A DNA stretch of 46,623 nucleotides from Bacillota bacterium (GTDB taxonomy: Bacteria > Bacillota > Clostridia > Acetivibrionales > DSM-1351), in assembly GCA_023441625.1 (NCBI GenBank), contig JAEZOA010000173.1, forward strand, positions 1 to 46,623, in the 5' to 3' direction. Made by a program: the position numbers and the translations under genes. The notes below the pieces were generated by a model. The model made no database searches and was not told where the DNA came from. It saw only the letters and a program-made list of their open reading frames with translations. Positions 24,849 to 33,493 of the stretch are shown here, piece by piece; positions within the stretch are counted from its first letter, which is position 1, and every line of letters starts with the position of its first letter.

Positions 24849-24921
24849 AAATTAAAAAAATTTTGAGTTTTCGCAACCTTTTATGGAGTTCAAGTATCAA
24901 ATATATGAAAGGAGGGATATT

Positions 24922-25482
24922 TTGGATGAAAAGAATTTGATAGCAGAACTGAATATGAAAAATCCAGATGCTTTAGAAGAACTTATGACTACCTATGGTA
25001 CAAGACTTCTAAAGTCAGCCTTCCTTATTTTAAAAGACTACGGATTAGCTCAGGATGCTGTCCAAGAGGCTTTTATTCAAGCCTATTATAAAATATCCCT
25101 ATTTCGTGAACAATGTACCCTATATACATGGATTTACAGTATTATGCTTAACATCTGCAGAAAGAAACTAAGAAGTAATTGGCTCAGGAAAATAGTACTT
25201 ACAGATGAAAAAATGAATACCAAATTAATTGGTGAAGAAATAAATATAAGCCATATGGACTTGCAGGACTCATTACAAAAGTTAAATGATAAATACAGAA
25301 GAATTGCAATTATGTTCTATTTTGAGGATTTTTCAATAAGGGAAATTGCAGAAATTACTGGTAGTAGGGAAGGAACTATAAAAAGTTCATTAAATAGGCT
25401 TCGGGGATTGTTAAAGGACGATATGTTAGGAGGGAATGAGTATGATGAATTTTCAGAATCCAGACAAACAAATGAAATATAG
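24922..25482 (+). CDS. ECF-type (group IV) RNA polymerase sigma factor
   Basis: A 186-residue sigma factor with region 2 (about 10-80; AQDAVQEAFIQAYYKISLFREQCTLYTWIYSI) and region 4 (about 120-170; EDFSIREIAEITGSREGTIKSSLNRLR). There is no region 3, as usual for ECF factors. I chose TTG at 24922 because AAAGGAGGG lies 5 nt upstream; a longer ATG reading starts at 24883 without a ribosome-binding site. A CAACCTTTT element at 24874-24882 resembles ECF -35 boxes and might allow autoregulation, but I find no matching -10. It overlaps the next gene by 41 bp. Confidence 0.9.
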   Translation: MDEKNLIAELNMKNPDALEELMTTYGTRLLKSAFLILKDYGLAQDAVQEAFIQAYYKISLFREQCTLYTWIYSIMLNICRKKLRSNWLRKIVLTDEKMNTKLIGEEINISHMDLQDSLQKLNDKYRRIAIMFYFEDFSIREIAEITGSREGTIKSSLNRLRGLLKDDMLGGNEYDEFSESRQTNEI

Positions 25483-25789
25483 AGTAAAAAAAGAATACGA
25501 CAAGGCTGTTCAAAACATATCCTTCTCTGAGGACTCAAAACAGCTCGTTTTATCATCTATTAAGAGAAACTTATATATCAGAAAAATTATAAACAAAGTA
25601 AACTTAATAGCTGAATATGAAATCAATATACCAATAAAAGCTTATGCCGTAGGTGTTTTGTTACTATGCATATTATGTGGTTTTATGGTTTTTCAAAATA
25701 TAACTGTATCAACAGCTGATATTAGTGAAGCCAAAATAAACTATATTACTAGTACCTCTGATTTGGGAGGTGGCAATGATAAGAATTAA
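25442..25789 (+). CDS. Candidate membrane anti-sigma factor
   Basis: A 115-residue protein with a charged cytoplasmic N-terminal part (about 1-58), one membrane helix (about 62-82, AVGVLLLCILCGFMVF) and a short outside tail. This size and topology, the position overlapping an ECF sigma gene, and an internal AGGAGGG (25428-25434) 7 nt before the ATG suggest an anti-sigma factor. No zinc anti-sigma motif (HxxxCxxC) is present, so the assignment rests on context and topology only. It overlaps the following TPR-protein gene by 14 bp. Confidence 0.6.
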   Translation: MMNFQNPDKQMKYRVKKEYDKAVQNISFSEDSKQLVLSSIKRNLYIRKIINKVNLIAEYEINIPIKAYAVGVLLLCILCGFMVFQNITVSTADISEAKINYITSTSDLGGGNDKN

Positions 25790-28055
25790 AGTAAAGCATC
25801 TATTATTAATAGTAGCTATTATAGCTTTTATTTTTATATCAGGAAGTCATATTACACCAAGGATTATGTATTTAGCTGGTGTTACGTATGAAACCATTGG
25901 GAATGAGGAAAAGGCCAATGCAATATTCAGAAAGCTTGAATTGGAATATCCTGAAAACGAATTTAGCGTCAAGGCACTCTATAATAGGTGTGCCAATCAG
26001 TTTACAACAATAAATGACCAACTAGATTTTTCAAGAATCTATACTAGTATTTCCTCTTTTGGTACGTCTTCACCTGGACTTATTATTAAGCCTGCAGATA
26101 TTAACAAAATAAATGCAGAGTTTTTGACCATATCAAAGACTGCACATAGAAATGATGATTTCAGAAGGCTGGAAATGGTGGTCGGACTTATGAATTGGTT
26201 TGGAGGAAATCCAGATAGAGCAATTGAACTTGTAAATAATGCAAGTTTCTCTGACTCAAAAGCTACTAGAGATGAAGCAACCCTATATCTCTCTATTATG
26301 AACCTGCAACTGGGTAACTTAACGAAAAGTACAGAAATTTTAAATAGAATATCAGATGAAGATAACGACCTGACCTACAACAAAAGTAAGATTTTAAGTA
26401 GTATCAGTCTGTTAAAGGGCGAAATAGTGAAAAATACGTCTTTAAATAATTATCCAAGTAACACAAGAAAGACTTTGGTAAATTTAGATCAACATATGCC
26501 TGGTATTTATGGAGTTAATTTATTTGATAGTAAGTCTGGGAATTCGGGTTTGAAAGGGAGTATAAAGGACTTTGATTCTAAACTGTCAGGAGTTATCGTT
26601 GGACTTTTTAAAGTAGAAATATATGAGGATGGAGGAATGGGATGGATTCAATCTCCTGAGTATGTCACCTTGGCAAGTGCTGATGGTAGCTTTGAGTTCA
26701 AAAATGTACATCCTGGGAAGTATTTTGTAACGGTTGAGGCTCCGTGGTTTCAAATCAAAGATTCACAGGTATTTTTTGAAGGAATTGAAAATAATGCAAA
26801 TAGATATATAGAACTTGGTTCAAAGGAAGTTAAAAACCTTTCAATTACGTTTAACAAGAAATTTGAAGTTGAGGTTTTGGATAATAAAGATGGCACTTTC
26901 AAATTGTATTGGACGGAGGTATCAGGAGCCGCTTATTATCATATTGCTGTAGGACCGATAATTAAAGGGTCAGCCCATTATAATGACTTTTTTAATGCCA
27001 CCTTCTCGACGAACACTAAAGATATAAAATATACCCTTGATACCAATAAGTATCGTGACGTAAATTCGCAATTTTATGGATTTTCTACATTTGATGATTC
27101 TAATGTTGGGGGGATAGATGAAAACCCAATTTTAGGAGCGTTTTACCAATCTGGCGAATATGGTGTTTCTATTACTGCCTATGATAAGAGGGGGCAAACC
27201 ATTAGTAGTACTAAACCTAATTCGACTGACCAAGATCTAAAGAGAATTAATATAAGTGGAGTTCCACTGTCAGATGCTGACAGACTTCTAATTGACCATA
27301 AGTACAAAGAGGCAATAGAAGAGTATAAGCGCCTGATTGATGCTAATCCAAAGGATGCCCATTCAATTAGAATGCTAGCTGTATTACATGCTATAGGCTA
27401 TTTAAATGATGGAACTGGAAAGGACATAAATAAGGCATTAGAGTATTACAAAATGCTGGATAGGATAGCTCCTTCAGCTTATTCATCATTAGAAATTGGT
27501 AAAATTTATTTTGAAAAAAGAGATATGGCTCAAGCAATTACTCATTTCAAGAAGATAGAGGATGAATACTTTGAAAAAAATAGCCACTTAGCAGAGGCAT
27601 ACTTTTTTAATGGTGATTTTTATGAAGCATATGAAACCTTTGTGAATGACAGAGAATACTTTCCTTTTAGCTATCTAGACCCCAAGATTCTTTGTGTTTA
27701 TTTTGCTCGAGGAGAGTTTGGCGAAGTGAAGACTCTTATAGAATCCAATTATTATTTTGAAGAGCCTGAAGCTGTTCAAAAGCTTTTAAAGCTACAGCCT
27801 GATGAAGGATATCATCAGTTGTTTGATATTATGAAAAAGGGTAATAGAAGGGATGCCGAAGCATGGCTTGAGAAAAGTGAAAGTAGTGATTCGTGGAGGA
27901 TATTTTACGAGAGTATATTAAATTTATCAATATCAGATAAGGAAGCTGCAAAAAAGGCTTTTAATAAAAATCTCAAACGCTTCGGAAACACTGAAAAGGA
28001 TGCAATTATGATTAGTGCATTAAAAGTACTGGCGAGAAATTGCCGAGGTTTTTAG
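25776..28055 (+). CDS. Membrane-anchored TPR protein with carboxypeptidase-regulatory-like domain
   Basis: A 759-residue protein with one N-terminal membrane helix (about 6-24), so the body is probably outside. TPR-like helices lie at about 27-65 and 120-200. A beta-sandwich of the carboxypeptidase-regulatory type spans about 265-340 (ADGSFEFKNVHPGKYFVTVEAP). It is followed by a fibronectin-like stretch (about 360-470, FKLYWTEVSGAAYYHIAVG) and a second TPR block (about 510-650, YKEAIEEYKRLIDANPKDAHSIRMLA). GGGAGG lies before the ATG. Overlap with the candidate anti-sigma gene argues that it is either the sensor or the effector of that sigma system; which one is unknown. Confidence 0.7.
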   Translation: MIRIKVKHLLLIVAIIAFIFISGSHITPRIMYLAGVTYETIGNEEKANAIFRKLELEYPENEFSVKALYNRCANQFTTINDQLDFSRIYTSISSFGTSSPGLIIKPADINKINAEFLTISKTAHRNDDFRRLEMVVGLMNWFGGNPDRAIELVNNASFSDSKATRDEATLYLSIMNLQLGNLTKSTEILNRISDEDNDLTYNKSKILSSISLLKGEIVKNTSLNNYPSNTRKTLVNLDQHMPGIYGVNLFDSKSGNSGLKGSIKDFDSKLSGVIVGLFKVEIYEDGGMGWIQSPEYVTLASADGSFEFKNVHPGKYFVTVEAPWFQIKDSQVFFEGIENNANRYIELGSKEVKNLSITFNKKFEVEVLDNKDGTFKLYWTEVSGAAYYHIAVGPIIKGSAHYNDFFNATFSTNTKDIKYTLDTNKYRDVNSQFYGFSTFDDSNVGGIDENPILGAFYQSGEYGVSITAYDKRGQTISSTKPNSTDQDLKRINISGVPLSDADRLLIDHKYKEAIEEYKRLIDANPKDAHSIRMLAVLHAIGYLNDGTGKDINKALEYYKMLDRIAPSAYSSLEIGKIYFEKRDMAQAITHFKKIEDEYFEKNSHLAEAYFFNGDFYEAYETFVNDREYFPFSYLDPKILCVYFARGEFGEVKTLIESNYYFEEPEAVQKLLKLQPDEGYHQLFDIMKKGNRRDAEAWLEKSESSDSWRIFYESILNLSISDKEAAKKAFNKNLKRFGNTEKDAIMISALKVLARNCRGF

Positions 28056-28062
28056 TAAAGCC

Positions 28063-30747
28063 TCATTCCCTATTAGAATGTATAGCAAGGGGGAAGATAT
28101 AAACTATAATAAAAGTTCCTATGCATAACAGCCAGAATAAAACAGCAGCAGGAATTTCGAAAAATTTTAGCTTAGGGTATAAGCCTTTTTTTAGAAAAAT
28201 TAAATATGCTGCCAATAAAAAAACTCCTATGCCACATAGTGATGCTCCTGTTTTAAATCCAGGAGGCGCATAACTAATGGAAACGGTATTCTCCCCTTTT
28301 TCAAGCTTGAACGCAATCATGGAATCAAATACACACAATGGCTCTGTCTCTTTATTGTTTACATGGATTGTATATCCATCTCCATAAATGAGCGGAAGGA
28401 AGAGGTAGGAGTTCTCACTTTGCGCAGCTGCTGTTCCGACAATACTATTATTTTTCTGTTTAAGTTGGGCAGGTATAGTATTATTTACAGCATTGTTGAG
28501 AACTTCTAGATGCAAACCCTCCAAACCGAATGATTTTGCGTTTAGTTCCTTCAGCACGTCAACTTGAACCTGAACATTTTCGTCAGTATATATTCCAAGG
28601 TTTAAAAGTCCATTATTCCACTGATTTGGGTAAGTATCCTGTATAACGGTTCCGTTTACTAAAATTTTAAAGGTGGAGTCAATGTGTTCATACAGACTGT
28701 TGGACAGCAGGTCAAAACAGTCGAAGTATAGTGTTTGCGTTCCTTTAACAGCAATATTGTAAGTAATGCTTCCCTTTTTTGATTTATCTATAAATGAGAT
28801 TAAGTAGTTTCCATTTTTACTAATATTAATGTTATCAAGTTTAGCAGGCTCATAGTTTATAATTAGCTGTTCATTTGTATTGAAAACTGATTGAAAAAGT
28901 GATTGCTGAGTATTCAGACGTGTAGTATCTGATATTTTTTGTAAAGAATTAATATCGTTTGTATTTATAACAAAGCCTATCGGGAGTGTAATGCTGTTCT
29001 TCTTTATGGCATACTCCGAATTTTGATAGACAATTTTATCGATACTTTTAATTTCATCAATTCTTATTATGGTGTATCGGTTGCCAAGAATAGCATCAGT
29101 AAACTCAGTTCCTCCATTGGAGTTTACTTCCATCCAGTAAGAAGAGTAACCAAGCTTTTTCATGGTATACATAAAGCTTTTATTTGTGAGTGATGTATAA
29201 TGGTTGAGTGTGTTATACCCCATCCCCCCCACTAAGTTTACATCAAAGTACTTTTTATTTGTTTTCACCCGGTAAAGGTCATTGTCCTTAATCTGTCCGC
29301 TTAGATTCAGGATTGGCTTACACCAGGACGGTTCATTTGCTGCAGAGCCAATATATACACAGGAGTTGAAGAAAGCTTCTATTATGACAATGGTACAAAG
29401 AAAGCTGCAAAAGGCTGTTTTACTCAATTGTTTGAAATAGTACAGAACCAAAATTAAGAAGTATGCTATGCCTGATAAAATAAAAAAGTTCAGCAGCATT
29501 ACAAAGCTTTTCTTATCACCCCACAAGGTTTTTGTATAAATAGTTAGGGTTTCAAAGTTTTTAGTAATTAAAATATATGCTGCAATAAACAAAACCACCA
29601 CAGTCAGTATACTGCATATAATAGAAATGTAACTTCTTTTCTTCAAGGCAATGCTAGCATTTGCAGCTGAAAGAACAACTGCAAATAAAATTAATCCGAA
29701 AAAAATCGGAATGAAACCGTAGCGTACAGGAAAAGCTTGATAACTACCAGTATGCCACATTTTGTTAATGGGTTCCAGGAATATGGGTAACAGGGTAATA
29801 ATAAAAATGCACAAAGCAAAGGTTTTACGTTTTATATGCCCAAAAGAAATAAAAGGGTATATTAAAAGGGCAGTAAAAATTGCTCCTGTGCAAAGGATAA
29901 CTACAACAACAGTATCAAATTGTGTAAACAGACTGCCTCCCTTAAGGCTTGTAATTAAATTTCCTGTACGCGCTGAATTGATATACTGTAGAAGAGACGG
30001 TAGCCAGGCCACTGCAGTTACTAGGCCAACAATTAAAGTGGAAATTCCAAAGAGCAGAATGTTTTTTCGGCGGAGTTTTTTTGGTGCACATAGGATAAGA
30101 TAAGTACCGAAGGCGAGTACCACAAAGATTGCTATCATGTAGCTGAGGTAAAAATTCACTATAATTATTAACGAAAATGACAAAATATAAGGTAAAACCT
30201 GGTCTTTTTCTACCAGCAGTATTAATCCCAGTAAAAGGATCGGAAAAAGATACATTACATCCAACCAGACTTGGTTTTGGTAATAAAACATTGTATAACC
30301 GCAAAATGCGTACATTAGTGATAACGCAACATTTTGTGGGACATTGAGCTTGTGAAATTGTTTTCTGAAAAAGAAACTAGAGGTGAATGCACAGGTCATC
30401 ATCTTCAAAATAATCAGAATATTAGCAAAATAGTACATCTCTGATTTACTAACCAACATTACAATAAAAGTAAATGGACTGGAGATGAAAAACAGAAACA
30501 CCCCCCAAAAGCTTATCCCTCCAGCATTTTGCATGTTGAGAAACATACTTGCTTTACCGCTTAATATATCCTTAATATCCATTAAAAATGGAATAATCTG
30601 CTGATTCATATCGCACCAGGATAGAGTCTTGTCACCGAATGGGAACATACGGTAACAAGCAAATACCAACATCATGATTACCATTACTATAGCTGGTGCA
30701 ATAAAACAAAATCGGGTTTTCATTGTACATAGGTCCATGCCCTGCAT
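28063..30747 (-). CDS. YfhO-family multi-pass membrane protein
   Basis: A large polytopic protein (about 894 residues) with roughly 12-14 membrane helices in the N-terminal 450 residues and one or two at the end. An extracytoplasmic beta-rich domain (about 490-830) lies in between. The start FGDKTLSWCDMNQQIIPFLMDIKD and FFISSPFTFIVMLVSK match the YfhO family. These GT-C-like proteins are linked to glycosylation of lipoteichoic acid or other wall polymers. The start is uncertain: I used the ATG at 30747, 11 nt from GGAG; the ATG at 30723 would begin MKTRFCFIAP. It is convergent with the TPR-protein gene, only 7 bp apart. Confidence 0.8.
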   Translation of the reverse strand: MQGMDLCTMKTRFCFIAPAIVMVIMMLVFACYRMFPFGDKTLSWCDMNQQIIPFLMDIKDILSGKASMFLNMQNAGGISFWGVFLFFISSPFTFIVMLVSKSEMYYFANILIILKMMTCAFTSSFFFRKQFHKLNVPQNVALSLMYAFCGYTMFYYQNQVWLDVMYLFPILLLGLILLVEKDQVLPYILSFSLIIIVNFYLSYMIAIFVVLAFGTYLILCAPKKLRRKNILLFGISTLIVGLVTAVAWLPSLLQYINSARTGNLITSLKGGSLFTQFDTVVVVILCTGAIFTALLIYPFISFGHIKRKTFALCIFIITLLPIFLEPINKMWHTGSYQAFPVRYGFIPIFFGLILFAVVLSAANASIALKKRSYISIICSILTVVVLFIAAYILITKNFETLTIYTKTLWGDKKSFVMLLNFFILSGIAYFLILVLYYFKQLSKTAFCSFLCTIVIIEAFFNSCVYIGSAANEPSWCKPILNLSGQIKDNDLYRVKTNKKYFDVNLVGGMGYNTLNHYTSLTNKSFMYTMKKLGYSSYWMEVNSNGGTEFTDAILGNRYTIIRIDEIKSIDKIVYQNSEYAIKKNSITLPIGFVINTNDINSLQKISDTTRLNTQQSLFQSVFNTNEQLIINYEPAKLDNINISKNGNYLISFIDKSKKGSITYNIAVKGTQTLYFDCFDLLSNSLYEHIDSTFKILVNGTVIQDTYPNQWNNGLLNLGIYTDENVQVQVDVLKELNAKSFGLEGLHLEVLNNAVNNTIPAQLKQKNNSIVGTAAAQSENSYLFLPLIYGDGYTIHVNNKETEPLCVFDSMIAFKLEKGENTVSISYAPPGFKTGASLCGIGVFLLAAYLIFLKKGLYPKLKFFEIPAAVLFWLLCIGTFIIVYIFPLAIHSNRE

Positions 30748-30756
30748 TTGGCACAA

Positions 30757-31013
30757 AGCTCCATTAAAGCTCTTGCATGGACTCGACCCCCCTTATTACA
30801 TGTTTTAGTTCCTTCAGTCTTACACCTCATAAAGACTAATAATGGTATTATGGGGAAAAAAATTAATAAAAATACATAAGTCCTAGAAGAAAGAGACTAA
30901 ATACCAAAATAAATTTTGTAGAAGTATTTTATGTAATATAATAAAATGTTTACTTGCAGGAAGTTTAGGAATAATAGAGAATTATTAAAACATAGGCTGC
31001 TCATGGGGGTATA
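30757..31013. other. Divergent spacer upstream of the YfhO-like and metalloenzyme genes
   Basis: It contains a G-run on the minus strand and AT-rich sequence on the plus strand. I could not identify a convincing promoter, hairpin or riboswitch. Confidence 0.4.
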
Positions 31014-31892
31014 ATGAAAGTAATATTTATATTTATCGATGGAATAGGGCTGGGAAAAAAGGACAAGGATAAAAATCCTATATATGGTACTAAAGCATTA
31101 GTGCTTGCAAAGCTGATAGAGCATGCCAGATTTCAGGCGGATGCTTCACTTGGAGTGAAAGGTCTGCCACAGAGCGCTACCGGACAAACTGCTATTTTTA
31201 CAGGAGTTAATGCACCAGCAGTACTTAATAGGCACATGAGTGGACAACCAACAATAACACTTAAAAAAATAATACACAAAGTAAATATGTTTGGGGAATT
31301 GAAAAAAATAGGTTTGAAGGTTACCAGTGCTAATGTCTATAGAGATGAGTATTTAACAAATATGATTGATGTCAAGAACAGAAGGAATAGACCATCAGTG
31401 ACATCTGTTATGGGTATGGTGGAGCGAATTAGTTTTCGGAATTCTGCCCATTATATTAATAATAATGGGGTATACCATGATATTACAGGTAAAATACTAA
31501 AGGAATCAGGCTACACTGTTGAGGTCATTTCACCACAAAAGGCAGCAAAAAATCTATATAATCTCAGTAGAGAAAATGATTTCACACTCTTTGAACATTT
31601 TGTAACAGATATTGCAGGGCACAAATACGAGCTTAAGGAAGCTATCGAGGTTGTTGAGGTATTGGATTCTTTTCTGGCAGAGCTAACAACGCTGATGAAT
31701 TTTGAGGAGGATGTGCTCATTATTACAAGTGATCATGGAAACTTAGAGGATATTTCTGTTCGTACCCATACAATGAACAAGGTACCAGTTATTGTTTTGG
31801 GTAAAAAGGCTGATAAGGTTGAGTTAAAGGTCAATTCGCTAGTTGACATAATGCCGTATGTTCTTGAACTTTTTAGAAGTGTAAACTTGTAA
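31014..31892 (+). CDS. Alkaline-phosphatase-superfamily metalloenzyme (phosphoglycerate/phosphopentomutase-like)
   Basis: A 292-residue protein with the two-metal core of the iPGM/phosphopentomutase group. D9 is in FIDGIGLG, the probable nucleophile T56 in SATGQTA, D199 and H203 in TDIAGHK, D240 and H241 in SDHGNLED, and H252 in THTMNKVP. It is much shorter than iPGM (about 510) and phosphopentomutase (about 390), lacking most of the cap domain, so it is a distinct small member with unknown substrate. The ribosome-binding site GGGGGT is mediocre. It is convergent with the lipoprotein peptidase gene. Confidence 0.75.
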   Translation: MKVIFIFIDGIGLGKKDKDKNPIYGTKALVLAKLIEHARFQADASLGVKGLPQSATGQTAIFTGVNAPAVLNRHMSGQPTITLKKIIHKVNMFGELKKIGLKVTSANVYRDEYLTNMIDVKNRRNRPSVTSVMGMVERISFRNSAHYINNNGVYHDITGKILKESGYTVEVISPQKAAKNLYNLSRENDFTLFEHFVTDIAGHKYELKEAIEVVEVLDSFLAELTTLMNFEEDVLIITSDHGNLEDISVRTHTMNKVPVIVLGKKADKVELKVNSLVDIMPYVLELFRSVNL

Positions 31893-31950
31893 TGTTGAAA
31901 AAGCATCAACCACATGGAGTAAAATTACTAGTATTCTGCAAGGTACGGAT

Positions 31951-33222
31951 TTACTTTTTATCGATACCCTCCCGAATAATAATAGCTATATCGTTTCCAA
32001 CTTTTGAAGAAACCTCATTAATAAAATTTTCTGTATTTTTTTCATCTAAGGAAACAAATACGGTTAGAAGTTTCTGAATAGTCTCTGTGCCATACTTTTG
32101 ATAAATGTCATAAAATAATATGGTTCCTTTTGTATGTACCCCTTCTGGACGGCTTCCATCAACGGTTTTAATTGCAGGCAGCTCGGAATATTGCTTTGTT
32201 TTATCATTAATGATTTGATCAAAGGTATCTTGATTATTTGAGTAGAGTAGATATAGTAAAGCAGACCACTCTGCCATAGTTTCATTTAGCCAGTCTTCAA
32301 ACGATGAAGTGTCTGCACCGGTAGTCCAAAAATGTGCCAATTCATGGGGAAATACTGCTTTCATCCAGTAACCTTGATTCATATCGGATAAACCGTCAAG
32401 GACAATGAGCCCATCTCTTGTATATGCGCCATTTTGTGAGCCAGGCTCCGAGAAGGATACTATATTTAGCTTTTTCCTATAACTGTTATTGTCACAATAC
32501 AAAATATCATTATAATATTTTAAAACATCAATGCAATAATCATAAACTGCTGTCGCGCTGGCCGCTTCTTTTTTATTACAATAATAAATATTGACTCCCT
32601 CTTGGGATAAAACAGAATACTCACCTTTCTTAAAGGCAATAATATTACAATCATCATATCTATCATTTCTCATCGTATAAACCCAATTCTTATCTTCCGA
32701 ACTATATTCACCATTTATCACGTCAAAGTCAGATAAATTTGACATTTTTACAACAATCTCATTAGCAGTATCAGCAGGAAAAGAAAATTCTTGAGGATAC
32801 CATGCAGAGTAGGAGCTAAGCGCTTTTTTATCCGGTTTTATAAAATTAAACCATCCATCTATTTTGCCATGATATTTTATGGTGATGGCACTATCTGAAT
32901 CAGTAGTAACTGTTATTTTTTGCAATTCAGGACGAAAATCAAGAGATATATTTTCTCTCTTCCATTTTAAAATACCTTCTGTAGAGCTTATTTCATCTAT
33001 TGCCAACAGATTATTAACAACAAAAGAGAATTCATTATTATCGACTTTTGGAAACATTAATGCAGACACAATTATTTGATCGTTTGAAAACTCTAAATTC
33101 ATTGTCATCTTCGCTTTATATGTTTCCTCATCAGAATAACGATTACAGCCAACAAAAAATAATCCGATAAGTATCAATACAGAAATACTCCATACCTTAT
33201 TTTTAGCAATTTTATTTAACAC
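31951..33222 (-). CDS. Lipoprotein with M1-like (gluzincin) metallopeptidase domain
   Basis: A 423-residue secreted lipoprotein: basic N-terminus, hydrophobic stretch (10-24) and lipobox LFFVGC with the lipidated cysteine at C26. The C-terminal half holds a zinc motif HELAH (293-297), with WLNE 16 residues later supplying the likely third ligand E314, close to the HExxH-x18-E of family M1. The Gly-Ala-Met-Glu-Asn exopeptidase loop is not evident, so it may be an endopeptidase. I chose GTG at 33222 because GGAGGG lies 9 nt upstream; an ATG nine codons earlier would place that site inside the gene. Confidence 0.78.
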   Translation of the reverse strand: MLNKIAKNKVWSISVLILIGLFFVGCNRYSDEETYKAKMTMNLEFSNDQIIVSALMFPKVDNNEFSFVVNNLLAIDEISSTEGILKWKRENISLDFRPELQKITVTTDSDSAITIKYHGKIDGWFNFIKPDKKALSSYSAWYPQEFSFPADTANEIVVKMSNLSDFDVINGEYSSEDKNWVYTMRNDRYDDCNIIAFKKGEYSVLSQEGVNIYYCNKKEAASATAVYDYCIDVLKYYNDILYCDNNSYRKKLNIVSFSEPGSQNGAYTRDGLIVLDGLSDMNQGYWMKAVFPHELAHFWTTGADTSSFEDWLNETMAEWSALLYLLYSNNQDTFDQIINDKTKQYSELPAIKTVDGSRPEGVHTKGTILFYDIYQKYGTETIQKLLTVFVSLDEKNTENFINEVSSKVGNDIAIIIREGIDKK

Positions 33223-33493
33223 AGTTACAATCCCTCCATAAATCTTCAAACCCTAACCCAGTATTACAAACCCCATAATAGGGAATTTTTGCTATGCCAT
33301 TAATTATACTCAGAACCAAATCTGAAGTAAAGTCTCCACTTTATAGATTCTTGCATTACAGAAGCGAAAATGAATTGTGACACAGAAAAATATTGTGTTA
33401 GAATATAAATTAGGGGAAAAGCAAATTCTTATCATGTAAGTATTTTAGTTGCAAAGTGCCTAAAGTATGCAGTTATTATGGAGGTAAGTTAAC
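33223..33493. other. Divergent spacer between the lipoprotein and U32 genes
   Basis: AT-rich, without a gene or a convincing hairpin. It must hold promoters for both flanking genes, but no hexamer pair stood out. Confidence 0.4.

Noticed and set aside
24874..24903. Autoregulatory ECF promoter before the sigma gene
   Set aside because: The CAACCTTTT element looks like an ECF -35, but no plausible -10 occurs 16-17 bp further on.
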